Assembly (NCBI GenBank): GCA_904501985.1
Contig: CAJGCT010000035.1
Location: 1 to 20,385, forward strand
DNA length: 20,385 nucleotides
Direction of reading: 5' to 3'
DNA from: an uncultured Clostridia bacterium
GTDB taxonomy: Bacteria; Bacillota; Clostridia; Oscillospirales; CAG-272
Shown: in pieces, positions 1-6,106 of the stretch
Layout: each line of letters starts with the position of its first letter
How positions within the stretch are numbered: the stretch's first letter is position 1
The notes under the pieces: generated by a model
The model's input: the letters and a program-made list of their open reading frames with translations, nothing else
Databases searched by the model: none
What the model was told of the DNA's origin: nothing
Made by a program: the position numbers and the translations under genes

Positions 1-29
1 GCCATATCCATAACTTTCATGTTAGGCAT
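1..29 (-). CDS. rplD: 50S ribosomal protein L4, N-terminal fragment (cut by window edge)
   Basis: Only the first nine or so codons lie in the window, reading MPNMKVMDM on the minus strand. They follow the rplC stop by about 20 bases and are preceded by a clear GGAGGAA ribosome-binding site at about 38-45. L4 is the gene expected after L3 in the S10 operon (S10-L3-L4), and the short hydrophobic start fits L4. L4 is a 23S rRNA-binding assembly protein of the large subunit and in some bacteria represses its own operon. The call rests mainly on gene order, because too few residues are visible to prove the family. Confidence 0.8.
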
Positions 30-50
30 AGTGATGTTTCCTCCTTCCGC

Positions 51-683
51 TTATGCTTTTACAGAATCGCGGATGAATACGATGTTGCCGCGGGAACCGG
101 GAACAGCACCCTTAACTGCAATAATATTCTTTTCCGCGTCGATCTTTACTACTTCCAGATTCAGAACGGTGGACTTAACGTTACCGTACTGACCGGGCAT
201 GTGCTTGTTCTTGAAGATTCTTGAAGGTGTGGAGTTCATACCAACAGAACCGATGTGACGGTGAACAGGACCGTTACCGTGTGTCATACGCATCTGATGC
301 TGACCCCATCTCTTAACAACGCCCGAATAGCCGTGACCCTTGGATGTACCTGTAATGTCGACCTTCTCGCCTGCGGCGAAGGTATCGGCGGTAATCACGT
401 CACCGACATTCATGGAAGCTGCGTCATCAAGACGGAATTCCTTCAGGTGCTTCTTGTTATCAACACCCGCTTTTTTGAAATGACCGATCTCTGCTTTGGT
501 CATATGCTTTTCTTTGACTCCACCGAATCCGAGCTGAACTGCTTCATAACCGTCATTTTCTACGGTCTTCTTCTGAACTACAGTGCAGGGGCCGGCTTCA
601 ATTACGGTTACCGGAATTACATTTCCGATCTCGTCGAAGATCTGAGTCATGCCGATCTTCTTGCCGATAATGGCTTTCTTCAT
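51..683 (-). CDS. rplC: 50S ribosomal protein L3
   Basis: A complete 210-residue L3, the usual length in Clostridia. It opens with MKKAIIGKKIGMTQIFDE, the hallmark L3 N-terminus. The central extension that reaches the peptidyl-transferase centre is present, with the conserved stretch around GHGYSGVVKRWG followed by THGNGPVHRHIGSVG and the PGQYGN motif. L3 binds the 3' part of 23S rRNA early in large-subunit assembly. The ATG start is preceded by a TTAGGAGGAAAC ribosome-binding site. The gene is second in the S10 operon, 100 bases after rpsJ, which is a rather wide gap for this operon, and about 20 bases before rplD. It is expected to be transcribed from the promoter at 1361-1389. Nothing in the protein looks abnormal. 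Confidence 0.98.
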   Translation of the reverse strand: MKKAIIGKKIGMTQIFDEIGNVIPVTVIEAGPCTVVQKKTVENDGYEAVQLGFGGVKEKHMTKAEIGHFKKAGVDNKKHLKEFRLDDAASMNVGDVITADTFAAGEKVDITGTSKGHGYSGVVKRWGQHQMRMTHGNGPVHRHIGSVGMNSTPSRIFKNKHMPGQYGNVKSTVLNLEVVKIDAEKNIIAVKGAVPGSRGNIVFIRDSVKA

Positions 684-724
684 TTTGGTTTCCTCCTAAG
701 ATTATTGGTTGACGCTTTGAATTT

Positions 725-771
725 TCACTTTCGTGATTACGCCAACATGACCTTTGGTTGCTCTTTCGAGC
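725..771 (-). promoter_or_regulatory. two GNRA-tetraloop hairpins in the rpsJ-rplC spacer
   Basis: In the mRNA sense the spacer carries GCTC-GAAA-GAGC (760-771) and, 23 bases later, TCAC-GAAA-GTGA (725-736). Both are four-pair stems capped by the same GAAA tetraloop. No U-tract follows, so they are not terminators. A role in rplC translation, mRNA processing or protein binding is only an inference. Short stems like these can also arise by chance. Confidence 0.35.
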
Positions 772-783
772 TGCCGTATGGGA

Positions 784-1095
784 TTAGAGCTTGATCTCTA
801 TCTCAACGCCGGCGGGTAATTCAAGTCCCATCAGTGCTTCGACTGTCTTCTGCGAGGGCTTAACTACGTCGATGAGTCTCTTGTGAGTTCTCAATTCAAA
901 CTGCTCGCGGCTGTCCTTATACTTATGAACAGCACGGAGGATCGTAACGATCTCCTTCTCGGTAGGGAGCGGAATCGGACCGGAAACAGCTGCGCCGTTT
1001 CTCTTTGCGGTCTCTACGATCTTCTGAGCGGCCTGATCAACGAGTGTGTGATCGTAGCTCTTCAGACGAATTCTGATCTTTTCCTTGACTGCCAT
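784..1095 (-). CDS. rpsJ: 30S ribosomal protein S10
   Basis: The 103-residue protein starts MAVKEKIRIRLKSYDHTLVD and carries the S10 signatures: KIVETAKRNGAAVSGPIPLPTE, the HKYKDSREQFELRTHKRLID segment, and the C-terminal LPAGVEIEIKL. S10 sits in the 30S head, and its relatives also act with NusB in antitermination. The reading frame stays open upstream to 1191. The start at 1095 is chosen because the family begins here and because AAGGAGG lies 8 bases before this ATG. It is the first gene of the S10 operon and is preceded by a leader of about 260 bases and a strong sigma-A promoter. Confidence 0.98.
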   Translation of the reverse strand: MAVKEKIRIRLKSYDHTLVDQAAQKIVETAKRNGAAVSGPIPLPTEKEIVTILRAVHKYKDSREQFELRTHKRLIDVVKPSQKTVEALMGLELPAGVEIEIKL

Positions 1096-1354
1096 TGCTT
1101 TTGCCTCCTTTTTAGTAATTGGAGGGCGATTTTGTTCAAACACTGTGTCGGGTGTTTCTTTACTCCCCATACAAAAACCGCACCAACTCAAAACGAGAAA
1201 AACGCGGGTATGCGAAGCATAGAAACATACGGCACAAATGCCTGATTGACAACGCCCGGTTAAATATCGGACATACTCCGGCGGAAATTACCCAGCAAAA
1301 GCAGGCTTCGTTTACTGCTTTGCTGCAACCTCCCGCCATTAAACGCACGTCAAC
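1096..1354 (-). promoter_or_regulatory. structured 5' leader of the S10 operon
   Basis: No gene is visible between rpsJ and the divergent gene at 1605. On the rpsJ side the predicted transcript has a leader of about 260 bases. Early in it is a two-tier stem: outer GGCGG (1333-1337) with CCGCC (1280-1284), and inner CAGCAAAGCAG (1315-1325) with CTGCTTTTGCTG (1293-1304), the inner helix holding one bulged base. A smaller TATGC-TTC-GCATA hairpin lies nearer the gene. No U-run follows the large stem, so it is not an intrinsic terminator. Autogenous control by a ribosomal protein is known for S10-operon leaders in gamma-proteobacteria (L4); its existence here is inference. Confidence 0.5.
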
Positions 1355-1360
1355 TCCTAT

Positions 1361-1389
1361 AGTATACTACATTATTTCAAATTTGTCAA
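1361..1389 (-). promoter_or_regulatory. sigma-A promoter of the S10 operon
   Basis: On the minus strand TTGACA (1384-1389) and TATACT (1361-1366) are separated by exactly 17 bases. This matches the -35 consensus fully and the -10 at five of six positions. Transcription would start near 1354. The A/T-rich stretch upstream resembles an UP element, as is usual for ribosomal-protein operons. Confidence 0.88.
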
Positions 1390-1558
1390 TAGATTTCACA
1401 GTTTTTTACCGAACCGCCAAAAAGAAATATTTGTAGAATTTAAGTGAATATTTTTGTGCACATTGTACATTATTCTCTGCTGTGCCGCCATTATACACCT
1501 TAGAGGGATATTTTTTGAAAACTTGGCGTTTCTTAATATTTTCTTCATATATATGAGT

Positions 1559-1564
1559 TATAAT
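1559..1564 (+). promoter_or_regulatory. possible -10 box for the membrane-protein gene at 1605
   Basis: A perfect TATAAT lies about 40 bases upstream of the ATG at 1605, in very A/T-rich DNA. No good -35 hexamer sits 16-18 bases before it, so the promoter is weak, activator-dependent, or not real. The stretch 1390-1604 otherwise shows no gene. Confidence 0.35.
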
Positions 1565-1604
1565 ACACATAAACAATATTATATCACAGTGAGGATGTTT
1601 ACCT

Positions 1605-2438
1605 ATGAAGCGATATGAAACCACTCCCATCATTTTTCTTGCCGTAAGTGTCATATGCGCGCTCTGCTTTGCCGCAGTGCGCTGCATTCTCAGCGCATTT
1701 TTCCTTGATGCGCGTTACGGCGTCTATTATCACGGCTCCGTTCTGCCGAATCTCTTCCATATTATATTAGCCGTAGCATGCGCGGCTATTGCGGTCGCCG
1801 CTTTTATCAAAGCTATGCCGCGTACCGGCGATTACACCTTCCCGCACACCGATTTTACAGCATTTGCGGCCTTTGCATCGGCACTGCTTCTTATGTTTGA
1901 TCTTCTTACCTCACTGTACGGTGTATTTTTTAAAAACATCGAGCCTTCAAAATTCGATATTGTTGAAATGTGCTTCTGCGTGCCGGCAATAATATACTTT
2001 TTTGCTCTTACCCTCAAAAAGCAAAAATATGCACTCCCCACGGCGATTACTTCTTTCTTCCCCACCGCGTGGTGTGCAGTATGCCTTATCAGAATCTATT
2101 TTGACAACTCAATACTCATGACCTCCCCAAATAAAATAATAGGACAAGTAGCACTTCTTGCCGCAATGGTGTATTTTCTCGGCGAATCCCGTATACAGCT
2201 GGGAATCATATCCCACAGACTGTATCTTATAACCGCCTCTGTTGCCCCTATCCTGCTTCTTACGTCAGCCATCCCTAATCTTCTTTTCTCACACAAGCTT
2301 GCCATAGGTGCATCCGACAATACACTGCGCTATGCAATCGAAGCCGCATTCGCCCTCTTTATGTGGGCAAGACTGCTGGCTTATTCCAGAAATCCCAATT
2401 TACCCGAATGCGCGTGCTCTGTTGGGATAATCGGTTAA
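1605..2438 (+). CDS. polytopic membrane protein of unknown function
   Basis: I do not recognise the family. The 277-residue protein is very hydrophobic. About eight membrane segments can be read, at roughly residues 7-29, 47-68, 83-107, 119-136, 145-165, 178-195, 206-226 and 239-257, with short charged loops between them. There is no signal peptide cleavage motif, no obvious catalytic motif and no soluble domain. The start is supported by GAGGA ten bases before the ATG. It is a single gene, divergent from the S10 operon and convergent with the barstar gene, ending before the hairpin at 2501-2547. A membrane-embedded sensor or an exporter-like protein are guesses; neighbouring genes give no help. 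Confidence 0.7.
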   Translation: MKRYETTPIIFLAVSVICALCFAAVRCILSAFFLDARYGVYYHGSVLPNLFHIILAVACAAIAVAAFIKAMPRTGDYTFPHTDFTAFAAFASALLLMFDLLTSLYGVFFKNIEPSKFDIVEMCFCVPAIIYFFALTLKKQKYALPTAITSFFPTAWCAVCLIRIYFDNSILMTSPNKIIGQVALLAAMVYFLGESRIQLGIISHRLYLITASVAPILLLTSAIPNLLFSHKLAIGASDNTLRYAIEAAFALFMWARLLAYSRNPNLPECACSVGIIG

Positions 2439-2500
2439 GTAGTCGGGGCAAAACAATCATCATAACCCCTGTTAAACAGTATTTTATATTATTGAAGACA

Positions 2501-2547
2501 AAAACGCCCGAACGATCCGGAAGTAATCCGGATTGTTCGGGCAGTTT
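2501..2547. terminator. bidirectional intrinsic terminator
   Basis: GCCCGAAC-GATCCGG (2506-2520) pairs with CCGGATT-GTTCGGGC (2528-2542) around a seven-base loop, with one mismatch in 15 positions. On the minus strand the stem is followed by GTTTTTG, a good U-tract for the barnase-barstar transcript. On the plus strand the tail is only AGTTTACG, so termination of the 1605 gene is less certain. Confidence 0.8.
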
Positions 2548-2602
2548 ACGTTAAACCGCAATTTCCAACTTCTTATAATAAACCTTATTGATTTCGTCAT
2601 GC

Positions 2603-2869
2603 TTATTCAAATATGCAAACCCTGAATCTGCCGCCAAGCACATCGAAAAAATCCTCAAATATGCCGTCGGCATAATCGGACAGCGCACATCTTGCCGCGG
2701 CGGCATTTACAATAATAATGCCCGTGTCCCGCGGCAGCTCATGCAGGCTGTCGTCAAGAGCGTCCAAGTTTTTTCCGTAATACGCAGGGAAGCCAAGCAT
2801 TTTTGCTATGTATTCATGGGTCTCCGCCTTACTTGTAAAGCATGCGCCGTCAAGTACGATAACTCTCAT
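2603..2869 (-). CDS. barstar-family ribonuclease inhibitor
   Basis: This 88-residue protein is the size of barstar (about 90). It has the family's core motif FPAYYGKNLDALDD at residues 27-40. Compared with Bacillus barstar, the inhibitor residues Tyr29, Asp35 and Asp39 correspond to Tyr30, Asp36 and Asp40 here; Trp38 of barstar is Asp here. Barstar is a cytoplasmic inhibitor that plugs the barnase active site. The ATG has a GGAGG ribosome-binding site. The gene begins 12 bases after the barnase gene ends and must share its transcript, so toxin and inhibitor are made together. The hairpin at 2501-2547 ends the operon. Confidence 0.93.
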   Translation of the reverse strand: MRVIVLDGACFTSKAETHEYIAKMLGFPAYYGKNLDALDDSLHELPRDTGIIIVNAAAARCALSDYADGIFEDFFDVLGGRFRVCIFE

Positions 2870-2881
2870 ACAAAACCTCCG

Positions 2882-3448
2882 TTACTCCTCGCCGTATAAG
2901 CGCACAAAGCTCTCATAGTGGTCGTCCGTGTAATATATGAGACCGTCGTTTGAATATACAATGCGCTTTGCTCCGCGCGACGGTTCACCGTTTGTGTCTA
3001 TATCACACTCATAATAAACTCGCCCGTCTTTTTTGGGGAGTATTCCTTCCCTGTTGCCGAATCTGTCTCCGCCGATAGCCGCTCCTTCAAGGAAGCGTTC
3101 CACCGATCCGCCGCTCCAACCGAGATCCTCTGCCTCAGATTTAGTGATGAAGTTTTCGGGAAGCTTTTTGTATGTGTGAATGTACAGCGCAACCTCGTCA
3201 CGGCTGTAATAATATCCGTCCTCGGAAATAGGCGATTGGGTTTGCTCATCTGTCAGTTCCTCAGGCGTTCCACTGATGTCCGCCGATACTGTATTTTCAG
3301 CCCCGATTTCATCAATAAGCTCTATTATATCTCCGGCGAGCGACAGACCGTCGCTAAGCTCGTCCACACTGCATCCGAAAGCAGAAAACAGCATAAACAG
3401 CGCCATCAAAAGTGCCGCAGGCACGCGCATAAGCTTTAAAAATTTCAT
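2882..3448 (-). CDS. barnase-type guanyl-preferring ribonuclease, predicted lipoprotein
   Basis: The 188-residue protein starts with a signal sequence, KFLKLMR then a hydrophobic stretch, ending SAFGC. This fits the PROSITE lipoprotein pattern with Cys26 as the acylated residue. An acidic linker (about 28-76) leads to a barnase domain (about 78-188). Against barnase, the catalytic and substrate residues are all present: Lys27 is Lys103, Arg59 is Arg133, Glu73 is Glu147, Arg83 is Arg158, Arg87 is Arg162 and His102 is His177. The motifs YKKLPENFITKSEA and GGDRFGNREGILP are almost those of barnase. The expected product is an active endoribonuclease tethered to the outer face of the membrane. It precedes its inhibitor gene in one operon under the promoter at 3490-3518; an AAAGGAA site precedes the ATG. 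Confidence 0.95.
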   Translation of the reverse strand: MKFLKLMRVPAALLMALFMLFSAFGCSVDELSDGLSLAGDIIELIDEIGAENTVSADISGTPEELTDEQTQSPISEDGYYYSRDEVALYIHTYKKLPENFITKSEAEDLGWSGGSVERFLEGAAIGGDRFGNREGILPKKDGRVYYECDIDTNGEPSRGAKRIVYSNDGLIYYTDDHYESFVRLYGEE

Positions 3449-3489
3449 TTTTATGTGATTCCTTTCTGAAATTTCGATTCCGTAATTAA

Positions 3490-3518
3490 ATTATACAACA
3501 CACGTCCGTTTTTGTCAA
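3490..3518 (-). promoter_or_regulatory. consensus sigma-A promoter of the barnase-barstar operon
   Basis: On the minus strand TTGACA (3513-3518), a 17-base spacer and TATAAT (3490-3495) match the sigma-A consensus at all twelve positions. The start of transcription would be near 3483, giving a leader of about 35 bases. No operator-like inverted repeat overlaps it, which suggests constitutive high expression. Confidence 0.9.
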
Positions 3519-3575
3519 CTGTACCTGCAAAAGAGCAAAATTATCAGTATATTTAAAGATTTTTTCCGTAAAAGC

Positions 3576-3604
3576 TTGCAAAATTGTAAAATGTAATGTA
3601 TAAT
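3576..3604 (+). promoter_or_regulatory. sigma-A promoter upstream of the CNNM/CBS gene
   Basis: TTGCAA (3576-3581), 17 bases, then TATAAT (3599-3604). It lies back-to-back with the barnase promoter and gives a leader of about 160 bases before the gene at 3770. The leader (3605-3769) holds a small ORF; I recognise no known riboswitch in it. Confidence 0.8.
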
Positions 3605-3639
3605 GGTAGTAATATACACATAAGGAGTGATATTCACAA

Positions 3640-3714
3640 ATGAGCGATAACCCCATACCTGCCCGACGATGCTTTACAGCTAACAAAACAGCAACACATA
3701 TTTCGCCGCCATGA
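3640..3714 (+). CDS. possible 24-residue leader peptide
   Basis: A short frame reading MSDNPIPARRCF and on to a TGA begins about 30 bases after the promoter's predicted start site. AAGGAG lies 12 bases before its ATG, a rather long spacing. It ends 55 bases before the CNNM/CBS gene, which has its own CAGGAGA site. The peptide has no signal sequence and no run of one amino acid typical of attenuation leaders. It could be a regulatory leader ORF, a small protein, or chance. The promoter and ribosome-binding site are the only evidence. Confidence 0.25.
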   Translation: MSDNPIPARRCFTANKTATHISPP

Positions 3715-3769
3715 TTTTCTGTATACTTGAACCAAAAAATCACAGATAAATTTAATTCAGGAGAAGATC

Positions 3770-5053
3770 ATGCTTGACGGCAATACAATATCAATGATAA
3801 TTGCGATAGTCGTACTTATCGCTATGTCCGCCCTGTTTTCGGCGACAGAAACCGCATTTAATACTTTCAATCGCGTGCGAATGAAAAACTTAGCCTCTGA
3901 CGGCAACAAGCGCGCAGAACTTGTTATGAAGCTTTCGGAGGATTACGATTCCCTGCTTTCGACCATACTTATAGGAAATAATATAGTTAATATCGGACTC
4001 ACCGCCATCGCTACGGTTATGCTTGTTGCCTGGTTCCCCACAAGCGGAGCGGCTATATCCACGGCGGCAACCACAGTCCTCGTACTGATATTCGGTGAGG
4101 TTTCTCCTAAAAGCATCGCCAAGGAAAAACCCGACGGTTTTGCAATGACAATAGCACCGTTTATCAAAGCAATAATGATTCTCTTCACTCCGCTCAACCT
4201 CTTTTTCCGCGCATGGAAAAAGCTTCTTGCCAAAATGTTCAATCTTGACGGCACACAGGCTATGACCGATGAAGAAATCATGACTATTGTTGACGAAGCT
4301 CAGCAGGACGGCGGCATAGACGAGCAGGAGGGCGAGCTTATCCGCTCGGCAATAGAGTTTGTTGATGCTGAGGCGGCTGATATAATAACCCCCCGTGTGG
4401 ATGTAATTGCTGTAGAAAAGGATGCATCCTTTGAGGAGATAACAGAAATATTCCACACTACAGGCTTCTCACGTCTGCCCGTGTACGAGGAAACCATTGA
4501 TAATATTATCGGTATACTCCACGAAAAGGATTTCTTCTATATATGCAAGGAAAGAAATTCTGATATAGTGTCTGTCCTGAAAAAGCCGTTCCTTGTTACC
4601 TGTCATATTAAGATATCAAAGCTTCTCACACAGTTCCAGCAGTCCAAAGCCCATATGGCAGTGGTTCTTGACGACTACGGCGGAACGATGGGTATTGTTA
4701 CACTTGAGGATGTTATAGAGGAGCTTGTGGGTGACATCTGGGACGAGCACGATGAGGTTGTAGAACAGGTAACAGAGCATTCCGACGGAACAGTAACGCT
4801 TACCGGCGATACAAAGACTCTTGAGCTGTTTGAGCTCTTTGAAATGCACGCCGATGACGAGGATGAGCTTCCCCAGACAGTCAGCGGATGGGTCACCATG
4901 CAGCTTGGCGAATTTCCGGAGGAAGGCGTGGAGTTCGACTTTGAAAATCTCCATATTGAAGTCACCAAGGTCGATGATAAATTGGTCGAGGAAGTTAAGA
5001 TCATCAAAATTCCTGACAGCGAGTCTGATGAAAAAGATAATAACGAAGACTGA
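3770..5053 (+). CDS. CNNM/CBS/CorC-domain membrane protein (HlyC/CorC family transporter)
   Basis: The 427-residue protein has the full architecture of the family. A CNNM (DUF21) transmembrane domain covers about residues 5-190 and includes MSALFSATETAFN and TILIGNNIVNIG. A CBS pair follows at about 205-330, with the two repeats around ITPRVDVIAV and VVLDDYGGTMGIVTLEDV. A CorC_HlyC domain lies at about 340-415, followed by an acidic tail. Relatives move or control magnesium and other divalent cations, with the CBS pair sensing nucleotide/Mg; older names call them haemolysins. The exact ion cannot be read from sequence. It is a single gene with its own promoter (3576-3604) and a strong terminator. 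CAGGAGA precedes the ATG. Confidence 0.93.
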   Translation: MLDGNTISMIIAIVVLIAMSALFSATETAFNTFNRVRMKNLASDGNKRAELVMKLSEDYDSLLSTILIGNNIVNIGLTAIATVMLVAWFPTSGAAISTAATTVLVLIFGEVSPKSIAKEKPDGFAMTIAPFIKAIMILFTPLNLFFRAWKKLLAKMFNLDGTQAMTDEEIMTIVDEAQQDGGIDEQEGELIRSAIEFVDAEAADIITPRVDVIAVEKDASFEEITEIFHTTGFSRLPVYEETIDNIIGILHEKDFFYICKERNSDIVSVLKKPFLVTCHIKISKLLTQFQQSKAHMAVVLDDYGGTMGIVTLEDVIEELVGDIWDEHDEVVEQVTEHSDGTVTLTGDTKTLELFELFEMHADDEDELPQTVSGWVTMQLGEFPEEGVEFDFENLHIEVTKVDDKLVEEVKIIKIPDSESDEKDNNED

Positions 5054-5056
5054 TAT

Positions 5057-5087
5057 AAAAAGTGCCGCGCCTGCGCGGCACTTTTTG
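5057..5087 (+). terminator. intrinsic terminator after the CNNM/CBS gene
   Basis: AGTGCCGCGC (5061-5070) pairs perfectly with GCGCGGCACT (5073-5082), followed by a U-tract TTTTTG. It is preceded by an A-run, so it may also work in reverse. The next 120 bases up to 5209 hold no clear promoter. Confidence 0.92.
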
Positions 5088-5209
5088 TGCCAATACGTAA
5101 AAATGAACACCGAAACCCAAAAAGATTTACAAAATGTTCAATCTGTCGTAAGGTGTAATATATGACTTTGGAGTAAAATTATTAGAGTGATACGCTTGGA
5201 GGTGGTGTA

Positions 5210-6106
5210 GTGTTCGGATATATAAAGCCTGTTGCCGCCGAACTGAAGGTAAAGGAATACGAACTTTACCGAGCAGTATACTGCGGACTGTGCGCGGCAC
5301 TGGGGCGAAATACCACCTGCATATCACGTCTGTCGCTAAGCTATGACTTCGTTTTCCTTGCGGTAGTGCGCATGGCGTTATCCTCTGAGAAAGGAAAGAT
5401 TGAAAAACGCCGCTGTCTTACTCACCCCACAAAAAAACGCTCCGTCCTGACGGAAGCGAATCAGCTTGATTACTGCGCAAGGATTTCATCTGTCCTTACC
5501 TACCACAAAATCCGCGACGATATAAATGATGACCGCGGCACAAAGCGGCTTATCTCATATCTGCTTCTCCCTGCCGCCTCACTTATAAGAAAGCGGGCAA
5601 AAATGGAGGACAGCACCGAAGAATTTATTAGAGATAAGCTGTCATGCCTTTCTCACCTTGAAAAAGAAAACTGCGCCTCGCTTGACCGCGCGGCAGAGCC
5701 TTTCGGCGAGCTTATGGCATATGTGTGCTCTTACGGCTTCACCGAGGGGAGCGAGAAATGCCGCATAGCCTATGAAATCGGGCGGCATATCGGCAGATTC
5801 ATCTACATTATTGATGCTATAGATGATCTTAGGTCCGATATAAAGTCCGGAGCGTACAATCCTTTTTCGGCAATGTACAGCGATCCGACATCAGAGCTTG
5901 AACGTAACATTCAGGTGCTTGAAAGCGCACTTACAATGGAGCTTATGGGCGTTGAAGCCGCTGCAGAGCTGATTGATTTTTCGGCAGTGCCCGAATACGG
6001 TGAGATCATACGAAACATAATCTATTTGGGACTTCCCGGAGTTATTTCCGAAATACTTAATAAAAACTCCGCAAAACCTGCGGAAGATGGAGAAATGAAA
6101 CGATGA
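5210..6106 (+). CDS. DUF5685 family protein
   Basis: The 298-residue protein begins MFGYIKPVAAELKVKEYELY and has YCGLCAALG at 24-32, which I recognise as the DUF5685 pattern; the family's function is unknown to me. It is mostly helical with no signal peptide. Visible motifs are a Cys25-x2-Cys28 pair, Cys69-x2-His72, an Asp-rich KIRDDINDD (100-108) and a second, IDAIDDLRSD (201-210), followed by GAYNPF. The Cys/His set could bind metal. The paired Asp motifs recall class I isoprenoid synthases, but this is only a resemblance. The start is GTG, chosen for the perfect GGAGGTG eight bases upstream. Its last four bases (ATGA) overlap the J-domain gene, so the two are translationally coupled. Confidence 0.85.
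   Translation: MFGYIKPVAAELKVKEYELYRAVYCGLCAALGRNTTCISRLSLSYDFVFLAVVRMALSSEKGKIEKRRCLTHPTKKRSVLTEANQLDYCARISSVLTYHKIRDDINDDRGTKRLISYLLLPAASLIRKRAKMEDSTEEFIRDKLSCLSHLEKENCASLDRAAEPFGELMAYVCSYGFTEGSEKCRIAYEIGRHIGRFIYIIDAIDDLRSDIKSGAYNPFSAMYSDPTSELERNIQVLESALTMELMGVEAAAELIDFSAVPEYGEIIRNIIYLGLPGVISEILNKNSAKPAEDGEMKR

Noticed and set aside
255..794. Open frame of 179 codons on the plus strand over rplC
   Set aside because: It lies wholly antisense to the unmistakable L3 gene and its spacer and has no ribosome-binding site; its composition is a mirror of the coding strand.
1280..1337. Attenuator terminator in the S10 leader
   Set aside because: The stem is good but no U-run follows on the minus strand, so it is not an intrinsic terminator.
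2540..2650. A short frame running past the barstar stop, ending in a plausible-looking helical peptide (KHDEINKVYYKKLEIAV)
   Set aside because: It considered an alternative C-terminus by frameshift, but the 88-residue barstar frame already ends where the family ends; the peptide has no ribosome-binding site.
3605..3769. Mg (M-box) or Mn (yybP-ykoY) riboswitch ahead of the CNNM/CBS gene
   Set aside because: None of the conserved sequence blocks of these riboswitches is recognisable, and the leader is short and A-rich without a terminator stem.
5100..5209. Promoter for the DUF5685 operon
   Set aside because: Several -10-like words (TAATAT, TATATG) exist but none has an acceptable -35 at 16-18 bases; a promoter is likely but cannot be placed.
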